In this document: positions 8,025 through 15,691 of the stretch, piece by piece
Position numbering within the stretch: the first letter of the stretch is position 1
Layout: each line of letters starts with the position of its first letter
The notes under the pieces: model-generated
Database searches by the model: none
The model's input: the letters and a program-made list of their open reading frames with translations, nothing else
What the model was told of the DNA's origin: nothing
Assembly: GCA_014377145.1 (NCBI GenBank)
Contig: JACMQE010000037.1
Span: forward strand, 1 to 16,086
Source: Glaciimonas sp.
GTDB taxonomy: Bacteria > Pseudomonadota > Gammaproteobacteria > Burkholderiales > Burkholderiaceae
DNA: 16,086 nucleotides
Direction of reading: 5' to 3'
Translations under genes and position numbers: made by a program

Positions 8025-8792
8025 ACATGAAAGAGGATTGTTTTTTCCAGAAAGGATGCAAAAGGGGTATTAGGATTCCGATGAATCGCAGAGAAAAAAT
8101 ATTTCTATAAATGTGATTAATCTTTAATTTTTTACATTTACGTTGTTTTTTGAAGCAATAAATAAAGTCTAATTTAGCCAATTAACGACGGTCTGCCAGT
8201 CAACAATAGGGAATCGTCTTAATTCCTATAAAAGATGGAAAAATCACATTCGCTGTTTATAGAATTTTTTGCCTTATACAAAGAATAGTCCTGCATCAAA
8301 TAGCAACTACGTAGCATTGCTGAGATGAATCAAAATCAGCGAATCATTGAAAAAATACCGCTTTAACCGTGACCACCGCAATCGATAAATTTCTCCCTAG
8401 CGCCTTAGACCTTAGTTTCTCGCTTCGCCGCAACTGACTGTTCTTTTTCTTCACGCCAAAACCCACATTGTGCATATGCACTAGCGAAAGTCAACGCCCC
8501 TCATGCATTTGCCATCTTCCTGTAGTCAGTGACATGAAACGCCTAGGCAATCGTAGATTAATTTTTGCGGTTTAGTCGGGCAGAGCGTGATTTTCATATT
8601 TAGAGTACCCGAATGTGTTATTAATAATAAAGCTAATCGCAATGGCAACCATGCTATTTACCCAAATCATTATTGATAAAATCCTCGTGCATTTCACCCA
8701 AAGCACGCTGATATGCGTTCTGTTGATTTTTTCAGAGCCGACTAATTAGTAACGCTCGCATAATGTGAAATATCACTGAATCGACTGTCTTG
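8025..8792. other. Decayed spacer with no recognisable gene
   Basis: About 770 bases without a convincing gene, more AT-rich than the neighbouring genes and with frequent stops in all frames. On the minus strand a 32-codon frame (8572-8670) encodes a short hydrophobic stretch (MVAIAISFIINN), and a nearby stretch around 8400-8490 reads AYAQCGFWREEKEQSVAAK in another frame. These look like possible fragments of a lost membrane-protein gene, but I cannot name a family. No repeat array, tRNA or clear promoter was seen. Confidence 0.5.
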
Positions 8793-9515
8793 TTAATTCA
8801 ACAGCCTCGCCAATTCCACCGCCTTCTTGAAATGTATTTCGTCAAAAATATGGGCGCGATGGACTTCGACTTTGCGCATGCTGCTGCCGAGTTTGTCGGC
8901 GATAACTTTGTTCATTTTTCCTAACAGAATTAATTCCAGCAAGGCGCGTTCACGCGTGGAGAGATTTGCCAGCCGACTGTCGATCACGCTGCGGGTTATT
9001 GCTGCGCGTGAGGATGCTCTAGCCGCTTCTTGCACATGATCCATCAATTTATTGTCATTGAACGGTTTTTCGAAAAAATCGAAAGCACCGCGTTTGAGTT
9101 TGTCGACGGCCATTGGCACATCGCCGTGACCGGTTAAAAATATCACAGGAAAGCGTTTGTTAATTTGCGCGCGGTTGGTACGTCAAAGAGTGCGACGCCG
9201 CTTATGCCGGGCATCCGCACGTCTAGCAGTAAACAATCACTCTCGGGATGCTGGGTGTTGCTTGCTGTGACCAGCGGATTTATGGTCGGACTGAGCGTGG
9301 CGCTGGCAGGAGCAGAATTGGTGGTCTTTAAATCTTCATTTGCTGTTTATTAATACCAAAAAATCTTGCCCACTGACGTAGGCCAGTAACAGAATGGCGC
9401 GTGATTGCGCCAACCAGCTTAAGGCTTCACGGATTACTTCGTCATCATCAATAATATGTAGGATGGCGGGCCGGTTATTATTAGCGTTGGTGTGGAGGTG
9501 GCGTTCTTGATTTAT
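8793..9515 (-). pseudogene. Broken FixJ/LuxR-type response regulator
   Basis: The receiver domain begins ILHIIDDDEVIREALSWL and runs to VSGQDFLVLINSK, where it meets a TGA (9336-9338). Shifting one frame restores TANEDLKTT, a Pro/Ala/Thr-rich loop and DCLLLDVRMPGISGVALF with the phospho-acceptor Asp. A second shift near 9176-9183 restores NRAQINKRFPVIFLTGHGDV and EKPF, then a LuxR-type helix-turn-helix (LSTRERALLELILLGK...VEVHRAHIF) to the stop at 8793. All receiver hallmarks (DDD, Asp, Thr, Lys) survive, so decay is recent. No start codon remains at the expected place: ATA stands at 9513-9515 where the upstream kinase stop overlaps. It would have been the partner of the adjacent sensor kinase and probably controlled the divergent TRAP genes. 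Confidence 0.88.
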
Positions 9516-11307
9516 GGCTGGCGCGATCCTCGCTGGCTGTGCGGAAAATTTGCTGGCAGATAAAACAGGAAGACTGTACCGTCACCCTCATTGTCGGTTT
9601 GGTTGATTGTGCCGCCATGGAATTCGATAGCGGTCCGGCAGATCTTTAAACCCATTCTCATGCCGTGGGCTTTGGTGGAGTGGAAGGGTGAAAATAGCCG
9701 ATCAGCAACCTCTGCGGGGATCCCGTGACCCTGATCAATCACCGAGACGATAATGTGCGGCGATTCGGTGTCGAGGTCGGCTGTGAAGGCGCTGATGCGC
9801 AAGATGCGCCGACTCGGAATAATGTTTGCCATCGATTCGATGGCATTGCGGGTGAGGTTGAGCAAGACTTGTTCCAGCATGCTGCGGTCGCCAGAGATCC
9901 ATGGCAGAGAGGGGAAATGTCTACCTAAACATTGACGTAAAAAGACTGCGCTTGCAATTCTACCAAGGGCATGATGTTATCGAACGGTATACTAATTGCT
10001 AATTAATGGTTCGCGGGTGGGATCACGGTTTTTGACGAACTCGTGCAGGCTGCAGATTATGTGCTCAGCACGTTTTGTCTGGTTATTGACTTTTCCAAGG
10101 GCCAGTTTCAATTGCGGCGCTTTGATGGTGCCGTTCTGCAGCATGTTGATTGCCCCGGTGGTATAGCTGGAAATAGCGGCAAGTTGCTGATTCAATTCGT
10201 GCGCCAAGGTGGACACAATTTCACCCATGCTGGCGAGGCGTGCGCTGGATTGTAATTTTTCTTGTTGTTTATGATTCAACTCCTCGGCTCGGCGACGTTC
10301 TGAAATATCCAGTATCGAACCCATCCAGCCGGTTTGATGGCCTTGGGCGTCCACTAATGCAGATTTGAATACCAGTGCAGGAAAACGCTCGCCATTGGCT
10401 TTTAGAACGATGGTTTCGAATTGTGGAGTGGCTTCGCCTTCCAGCACTTTGGTCAAACGATCCTGAAATTCTTCCATTGCTTCCGGTACCCAATAGAGCA
10501 TTGGCGGGATCTTGCCCACCAGTTGGTCGGCGCTCAGTCCGACCATATTGCAGAACGCCGGATTGACATAGGTAATCTGGCCTTTCAAATCACGGGCACG
10601 TAAACCGGTGACGAGCGAATTCTCCATTGCAGTGCGGAAGGTAACTTGCTGATGTAGCGCGTCTTCGGCGGTAAATATAGCGCCACAAGGTGAGCAGACT
10701 CCACAACAAGCCTAGCGATAGAGCGATAACCGATCCTAATCGCAAATTCGGTAGAAAGTTGGGCGCGCTTTTAGCGTTATTGGTGTGCAATATCAATAAC
10801 AATCCGAGTAGATCGAGCGCTCGCTGATGTGTATACACGTCGCGTCCTCTGCCGCCGGATGCGCGTTTGGCGATGACGACTTCGTCGCTATCGATGAGCG
10901 AAATTTCGTTATCTTGCGCAAACCGTCAGCAGTATTCTTAATGAGAGAATACTGCTGACGGTGTAAATGCTGATAAGACTGTCCAGATATTGGCGTCCAG
11001 TAAATAATGGCAAGCTGTAATTGGTATAAATGGCGCTAGGGTTATAGAGGAGGTTGTACGGTTGTGTATATTGCGGGATTCTGGCATCCTGCACTTGTTG
11101 GGAACTGATGGTTTGCTCGATCCAGAGCGTAGCGGCAATTAATTGATTTTGTCGGTGATTGGTTTCCATCTGTTGGTATTGCCATGGCAGCCACAGCAGG
11201 ATGGCTGGAAATGACAAAACCAGAAAAATCGGAATCAGCCAGCGCCACGTGCGCTGCGTACCGCCTGCTGTCAGGTTAGATAATTGCTTGAATGTTGAAT
11301 GTGGCAT
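9512..11307 (-). pseudogene. Broken PAS-type sensor histidine kinase, TRAP-transporter associated
   Basis: The ATG at 11307 opens a membrane segment (WLIPIFLVLSFPAILLWLPW) and a periplasmic sensor that seems to lack a central piece after IEQTISS. A second membrane segment (VIALSLGLLWSLLTLW) is followed by a PAS domain (SLVTGLRARDL...WMGSILDISERRRAEE). The HisKA box is LASMGEIVSTLAHELNQQLA (phospho-accepting His in AHELNQ) and the HATPase is LEQVLLNLTRNAIESM...QGHGIP...LFSPFHSTKAHG. At least five lesions are visible: frameshifts near 10920, 10668, 9998 and 9912, and an in-frame TAG at 9925-9927. Two conserved sites also look altered (HELNQP to HELNQQ, and GMGMGL to GMRMGL). Its stop overlaps the response-regulator start, showing the two were one operon. 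It probably sensed an organic acid, inferred from the adjacent dctP. Confidence 0.9.
10923..10961. repeat. Perfect 16-bp inverted repeat with 7-base loop
   Basis: CCGTCAGCAGTATTCT (10923-10938) and its exact reverse complement AGAATACTGCTGACGG (10946-10961) are separated by TAATGAG. The hairpin lies inside the kinase pseudogene, at the position where the reading frame shifts between IYTVSSIL and FAQDNEISLID. There is no adjacent T-run, so it is not an obvious terminator. Confidence 0.95.
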
Positions 11308-11416
11308 AAGAGAAAAGTGTGACAGCTACATAAGTTTGCATAAGTCCGCTCTCGGCTTGGCAACACATTCCATGAACGCTATGGATGAATACAGGGATGT
11401 AGCCGAGGCGCTGCTA

Positions 11417-12476
11417 TACAAATCTGGGTTGCGTTTATCCACAATTGTGAGCTTGATTTTGGTTGGGCACACTGCCCCCCAGACTCATCCAACATTTACA
11501 GCGTCTGGGATTGGCGACAAGCAAAATGAGGAAAAGTCCCGGCGCAAAAACCGATAATTATCAAATTCAGCTATGACGTCACTGACGATACGCCTAAAGA
11601 GAAAGCGGCGAATTGCTTTAAATCATTGGCGGAAAAGGCGACTAACGGTCGTGTCAGAATTGCGTTATAACGGCACTTTATACAAAAATAAAGAAGAACT
11701 AGAGCCATTGCAGCTTGGGGCGCTGCAAATGCTAGCGTCCTCAATGGTGCAGTTCGTGCCATTGAGGGTGAAGAAGTTTGATGTATTTGATTTGCCGTAT
11801 ATTTTTCCGAATCTGGCGGTGGTTTACCGTGTTACTCAGGGATAGATCGGCAAAAAACTGTTCAGCAAGTTGGAGTCGAAAGGCATCACTGGGCTGGCTA
11901 TACTAGAATAGCGGTTTTAAAGTGATGTCGGCGAATAAACCAATGTATACCCCGGCTGACTTCAATGGTTTGAAAATGCTGGTTCATTCATCAAAAGTGC
12001 TGGACGTCCAAATGCGCGCTTGGGGCTAATTCGCAGGTAGTGGCATTCTCAGAGGTGTATCAAGTCTTGATGACTAGTGTGCTAGATGGCACTGAAAATC
12101 TCCCTTCAAACTTCTCTATACGCAGAAAATGTATGAAGTCCAAAAAGATATCACGAGGTCGAATCAAGGCTATCTTGGGTGTGCCGTGATTGTTAATAAG
12201 AAATTTTGGGATGGTTTGCCGTGGGAGATTCGGTCTGCTTTGACACAGGCAATGGAAGAAGCGACGAAGTACGAAAATAAAATTGCTCAACATGAAAATG
12301 ATGCGGCGTTGGTGGTGCCAGAGACAACCGGAAAGACTACCTTTTATCACTTAAGCGATAAAGGGAATGCGGAATGGCATCAAGCCTTGTTACCGGTACG
12401 GAAGCAAATGGAAGGGTGGATCAGAAAAGATTTGATCGATGCTATTCATCAGGAATCGGCAGTTTTGGGATATTAG
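11417..12476 (+). pseudogene. dctP: Broken TRAP transporter solute-binding protein (DctP family)
   Basis: Pieces of one periplasmic DctP-type protein follow each other across frames. A signal-like KSGLRLSTIVSLILVG is followed by a shift near 11540 to KPIIIKFSYDVTDDTPKEK. A shift near 11668 leads to YNGTLYKNKEELEPLQLGAL and VFDLPYIFP, then TAG at 11843-11845 and IGKKLFSKLESKGITGLA. Further shifts lead to MSANKPMYTPADFNGLKM, TAA at 12027-12029, QVVAFSEVYQ and GTEN. The frame then runs unbroken through YTQKMYEVQKDITRSNQGYL to ESAVLGY at 12476. The family normally binds C4-dicarboxylates or related acids. The Arg usually in the LKMR segment reads as Leu (KMLVHSS). No start codon is certain; in-frame ATGs lie at 11372 and 11381. 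It diverges from the dead kinase. Its DctQ and DctM partners are absent downstream. Confidence 0.9.
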
Positions 12477-12647
12477 GATTCACGTAAAATCGTCCCAGTA
12501 GCAGCGTTATGTGTTCCTATTCGTGCTAGCTTACGGTCTTCGTCTGCAGGTTTTGGTAAGCCCGTTGCCGGGACAATTTTGTGTAAACTCTAGGTATAAA
12601 TTAAACAAAGAAATTCAACCTTTTCATTGATCTTCATATTGTGCATA

Positions 12648-12675
12648 AAACTAAAAGTATGAAAACTTTTAGTTT
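12648..12675. repeat. 11-bp perfect inverted repeat
   Basis: AAACTAAAAGT (12648-12658) and ACTTTTAGTTT (12665-12675) are exact reverse complements around the loop ATGAAA. It is AT-rich and not followed by a T-run; its role is unknown. Confidence 0.85.
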
Positions 12676-12679
12676 CACC

Positions 12680-12738
12680 AACTATTGAGGCTAAAATTAT
12701 CTGTAATTTATAGAACTATTCACTAAAATTATTTGTAA
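12680..12738. repeat. Imperfect tandem direct repeat, two copies, about 32-34 bp period
   Basis: AACTATT (12680) plus CTAAAATTATCTGTAA (12691-12706) recurs as AACTATT (12714) plus CTAAAATTATTTGTAA (12723-12738). The copies differ by a two-base gap and one substitution. This is probably a local duplication in non-coding DNA. Confidence 0.75.
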
Positions 12739-13008
12739 AAGTAAGTTATCTCCTGTTAAAGTTCATTACCTATTGAATATTGCAGATTAGCTCAAGAAGT
12801 GCTGTGTAAAAAATTAGTATTTTCAGTAAGTTTGTTGGAGAGAAAATAGATTTTTCAAATTGATGGCGCTACAATTAAAAAGCAACAGTAATAAATAGTG
12901 AGATTTATAGAGGGTGCATAAAAACGGTATAGATACCGGGGATATTGAGGAGGCAGTGGGTTTCAAATGAAGCTGTTTAAATGGCCGGGAACACACAGAG
13001 AAGTATTT

Positions 13009-13036
13009 GAGGCGCACCTTTAGACGCGCCTTTTTT
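13009..13036 (+). terminator. Rho-independent terminator
   Basis: Arms AGGCGC (13010-13015) and GCGCCT (13026-13031) are followed by a run of T. It faces rightward and now follows only the AT-rich spacer, so it may be what remains of the end of a deleted operon such as the TRAP genes. Confidence 0.7.
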
Positions 13037-13116
13037 ATTTGTTGGTAGCAAACTAACAAAGTGAGGCTGCTCGCAAGCCTAAATGCATCTTCTGTTCGTC
13101 ATCGTGAGGCAAGTAC

Positions 13117-13650
13117 ATGAAAAGAAAGTCCGATCCTCAATATGTCAGCATCAATGCAAGCGACTCTGCGTCGGAGCTTCTTTCTACGATTGTTGCCGCG
13201 CCATTTGGTGCCGTCGGCATTCGTATCGGGCTGGGTGTCATTCGCGAGTCGGTCTATTTGCGTAAGTCGTTTGCGGAAAAAATACCGACAGATGCTCTGG
13301 CAGAGCGTGCCGCACAACAAATAATTACTTATTTTCAATCCCCTGATTTCCAATTTTCATTGCCACTAGCGGCGGCTAGAACTGTATTTCTGCGCAAAGT
13401 TTGTGCCCAGATCGCCGCCATTGCGCGTGGCGATGTGCTGACCTATGGCGAGGTGGCACGGTTGGTGCACTCAGCACTGCGTGCGGTGGGGCAGGCTTGT
13501 GACGCTAACTGGTTTCCATTGGCGATTCCCTGTCATCGTGTGACCGCTGCTGGTGGCCTTGGGGGGGGATCGCACCATGATCAGGCCGATAGTTTTTATG
13601 TTGGGGTGAAGCGCTGGCTGCTGGCTTACGAAGGCTTGACTGATCTATGA
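13117..13650 (+). CDS. ogt: Methylated-DNA--[protein]-cysteine S-methyltransferase (Ogt-like)
   Basis: A suicide DNA-repair protein that removes alkyl groups from O6-alkylguanine or O4-alkylthymine onto its own cysteine. The 177-residue product ends in the MGMT domain. It has RGDVLTYGEVARL (104-116), the Arg-finger helix LRAVGQACDAN (121-131), and active site IPCHRV with Cys139, followed by AAGGLGG. The segment after AN reads WFP where NPxP-like residues are usual, a minor departure. A GAGG ribosome-binding site (13106-13109) lies seven bases before the ATG. The stop TGA overlaps the xerD ATG (ATGA), implying coupling. A run of eight G (13561-13568) lies just after the active site and is in frame here. 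Ogt versus Ada C-terminal type is judged from length and the lack of an Ada N-domain. Confidence 0.9.
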   Translation: MKRKSDPQYVSINASDSASELLSTIVAAPFGAVGIRIGLGVIRESVYLRKSFAEKIPTDALAERAAQQIITYFQSPDFQFSLPLAAARTVFLRKVCAQIAAIARGDVLTYGEVARLVHSALRAVGQACDANWFPLAIPCHRVTAAGGLGGGSHHDQADSFYVGVKRWLLAYEGLTDL

Positions 13651-14591
13651 AAACCATGCTTGTTTCCGGTCAGGCCGCGCTATCAGCAACTGTGTTGATC
13701 CCAGATAGCCAAAGGGCTATTGACGAATTCTGCGATACGTTGTGGCTGGAAAATGGCTTGGTGAAAAATTCGCTAGAGGCATATCGCCGCGACATGCGCT
13801 TATTTGCCTTGTGGCTGGAAGCGCATCGACCTAAGCCCTTGCTTGCAGTTGATGAAGAGGATCTGAAGGCCTATTTCGCGGTCAAAAGTCAAAGCAAGGC
13901 GACTTCATCGAATCGCCGTCTGGCCGTGCTCAAGCGTTTTTATTTGCTGGCGCTCAGACAAAATTTGATCTCCTTTGATCCTTGCTTACATTTGCGCTCG
14001 GCCAAGCAACCCGAACGCTCTGTAAATATTTTGTCCGAGTCGCAGGTAGAAACTTTATTGGTGGTACCGAATGTGGATACGCCGTTGGGTTTGCGTGATC
14101 GCACCATGCTGGAGTTGATGTACGCCAGCGGCTTGCGTGTATCCGAGCTAGTATTGTTAAAGTCGATTGAAGTGGGAATGAACGAAGGAGTGCTTCGCAT
14201 TACCGGCAAGGGCGATAAAACCCGATTAGTTCCCTTCGGCGAGGAGGCGCGTACCTGGATTGTGCTTTATCTGGCACAAGCGCGCCCGGCGATTATGTCG
14301 GGTCAGGTTAATGATGCGTTGTTTGTTACAGCGCGGGGCGGACCGATGACGCGACAAATGTTCTGGGCGTTGATTAAAAAATATGCGCTACAGACGGCAA
14401 TTAATGCGCCTTTGTCGCCACATACTTTGCGTCATGCGTTTGCCACACATTTGCTCAACCACGGTGCCGACTTGCGGGTGGTGCAATTATTGTTGGGGCA
14501 TGCCGATATTTCTACCACGCAAATTTATACCCATATCGCCCGTGAGCGTCTAAAAGCATTGCATGCTGAACATCATCCGCGAGGTCGTTAG
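13647..14591 (+). CDS. xerD: Site-specific tyrosine recombinase XerD
   Basis: XerD acts with XerC at the dif site, under FtsK control, to resolve chromosome dimers. The 314-residue protein has the N-terminal SAM-like DNA-binding domain (about 20-115) and a catalytic domain with the complete set: Arg164 (ASGLRVSEL), Lys188 (ITGKGDKTR), His259 and Arg262 (HTLRHAFATHLL), His285 (LLGHADISTTQIYTH) and nucleophile Tyr294. It is slightly longer than the usual 295-300 residues because of its N-terminus; an alternative ATG lies three codons in. The start overlaps the ogt stop by four bases. XerD rather than XerC is chosen from the HTLRHAFATHLLNHGADLRV segment and overall resemblance. The gene is intact. 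Confidence 0.93.
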   Translation: MKTMLVSGQAALSATVLIPDSQRAIDEFCDTLWLENGLVKNSLEAYRRDMRLFALWLEAHRPKPLLAVDEEDLKAYFAVKSQSKATSSNRRLAVLKRFYLLALRQNLISFDPCLHLRSAKQPERSVNILSESQVETLLVVPNVDTPLGLRDRTMLELMYASGLRVSELVLLKSIEVGMNEGVLRITGKGDKTRLVPFGEEARTWIVLYLAQARPAIMSGQVNDALFVTARGGPMTRQMFWALIKKYALQTAINAPLSPHTLRHAFATHLLNHGADLRVVQLLLGHADISTTQIYTHIARERLKALHAEHHPRGR

Positions 14592-14721
14592 AATGCTGTT
14601 TATTAAGAGGAATGGTGGTGAAAAGGCGCTAGTTAGAGGTGCGTTTCACGGCATTTGTTTTGCTGTATCCTGTACCCCATTGTTCCAAATCCATTAAAAG
14701 CGTTTATATCAGGGGGGCCAA

Positions 14722-14937
14722 TTGGCAAAAACAAATTTTCAATATGAAAAGCGTCAGAAAGAGCTTGAAAAGAAAAAGAAAAAAGAAGAAAAGCTGAAAA
14801 AGAAATCCGAAAAATGCGCTGTCAGCCATGATGGCACCTCGGATGGAACAGAAGCAACGGGCGATCAGGCCATCGAAATCTGTGGCGAGGCTAGCGTAGC
14901 GGGAGCATCACCAACACCATTGCGAGGATCAACCTGA
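14722..14937 (+). CDS. Small lysine-rich hypothetical protein
   Basis: A 71-residue product beginning (M)AKTNFQYEKRQKELEKK, starting at TTG (14722) with a strong AGGGGGG (14711-14717) four bases upstream. Residues 8-31 are almost entirely Lys and Glu, probably a charged helix or nucleic-acid-contacting segment. The tail (32-71) is Ala/Gly/Thr/Ser-rich and probably disordered. Similar short AK.NFQYEKRQKELxKKxKKEEK proteins occur in Burkholderiales, but no function is known to me and none is proposed. It lies 130 bases past xerD and is followed by the terminator at 15120. Confidence 0.65.
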   Translation: MAKTNFQYEKRQKELEKKKKKEEKLKKKSEKCAVSHDGTSDGTEATGDQAIEICGEASVAGASPTPLRGST

Positions 14938-15119
14938 TTAATCTACTAATAACTATTGCACCGCCTTGATTGAGAACGAGTTGACGGACGCAGGCAATAT
15001 CATAGCAGCTGCATACTGACTCTTTACGGTGCTGAAATCATTTTGTTAAAATTTTTTCACCGGTTGAAATGCGCATTCCCAATACCATCGGTGTCATAGT
15101 CGCATCAATATTTTTTGAG

Positions 15120-15155
15120 AAAATGGTCCGAACGCGGTTATTTCGGGCCATTTTT
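15120..15155. terminator. Bidirectional terminator before ybaK remnant
   Basis: AAAATGGTCCGAA (15120-15132) pairs with TTCGGGCCATTTT (15142-15154) over 13 bases with one T-G wobble, flanked by A and T runs. It probably ends the transcript of the small protein gene upstream. The 180 bases between that gene and this hairpin show no supported feature. Confidence 0.8.
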
Positions 15156-15172
15156 ACGCTGCTGGTATCTTT

Positions 15173-15656
15173 ATGGCAAAAAAGTGCATTTCGTAGACCA
15201 CGACGACACATTTATTGTGTCGGTACGGTATGTCTTTTTTAGTGCGTTCCTATTTGTATGAAAAGCAGGCGGTACCACTTTGTCTGCGTCTGCTTTAGGT
15301 ATTGATGAAGACCAGATGGTGAAGACGCTCATCATCGAGGAAAATGGTGCGACCTCTAATCGTGCTGATGCATGGGACTGTAAAGTCTCCACCAAAAATC
15401 CAGCGCGCCAGATTGGCTGTAAATCAGTCGAACCTTGCAAGCCAGAAGTGGCGCAAAGGTATTCCGGCTACCTGATTGGCAGGATGTCTCCTTTTGGGAC
15501 GCGTAAAATTATGCCAATCTATACACAACAAGTATTTTGTCATTCCCGATTATCTATATCAATGGCGGGCACCGTGGATTTTTGATCGGCATTGTGCTGT
15601 AGATGATTCTTGCTGTGCTGACGGCGCAACCGGTAACATGCACATTACCAGATTGA
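15173..15656 (+). pseudogene. ybaK: Broken YbaK/EbsC-type Cys-tRNA(Pro) deacylase
   Basis: Following frames recovers one protein. MAKKCIS is followed by TAG (15194-15196), then THLLCRYGMSFLVRSYLYEK. A shift near 15260 leads to AGGTTLSASALGIDEDQMVK. Then two opposite small shifts flank 15346-15375, so the present frame reads SNRADAW while the ancestral PLIVLMHG lies in the neighbouring frame. DCKVSTKNPARQIG, KSVEPCKPEVAQR and SPFGTRK follow. A shift near 15530 leads to IIYINGGHRGFLIG, then TAG (15600-15602) and LTAQPVTCTLPD to a TGA at 15654. YbaK hydrolyses Cys mischarged on tRNA-Pro. The catalytic Lys region (VSTKN) is still legible. It sits 35 bases before plsY. Confidence 0.9.
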
Positions 15657-15691
15657 GCAGTTTTGAGACGTATTTATAAGAAAGAACATGC

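Larger units (their letters stand above)
12477..13116. other. AT-rich spacer without a recognisable gene
   Basis: About 640 bases where the small and large TRAP permease genes would be expected after dctP. No fragment of either was recognised on either strand. The stretch from about 12590 to 12900 is markedly AT-rich compared with the neighbouring genes. It contains an inverted repeat, a tandem repeat and, at its right end, a terminator. An 18-codon frame (12967-13023) with GAGGAGG upstream ends inside the terminator hairpin; I do not consider it a supported gene. Confidence 0.6.

Noticed and set aside
11308..11416. sigma54-type promoter between the kinase and dctP remnants
   Set aside because: TRAP and Dct systems are often sigma54-dependent, so GG-N10-GC was sought, but the nearest match (TTGGCAACAC) lacks the downstream GC at correct spacing, and the regulator is a LuxR-type rather than an NtrC-type protein.
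12060..12350. 96-codon minus-strand frame
   Set aside because: Antisense to the clearly recognisable DctP C-terminal half.
12640..12740. CRISPR-like array
   Set aside because: Only two imperfect copies, no constant repeat/spacer structure and no cas genes.
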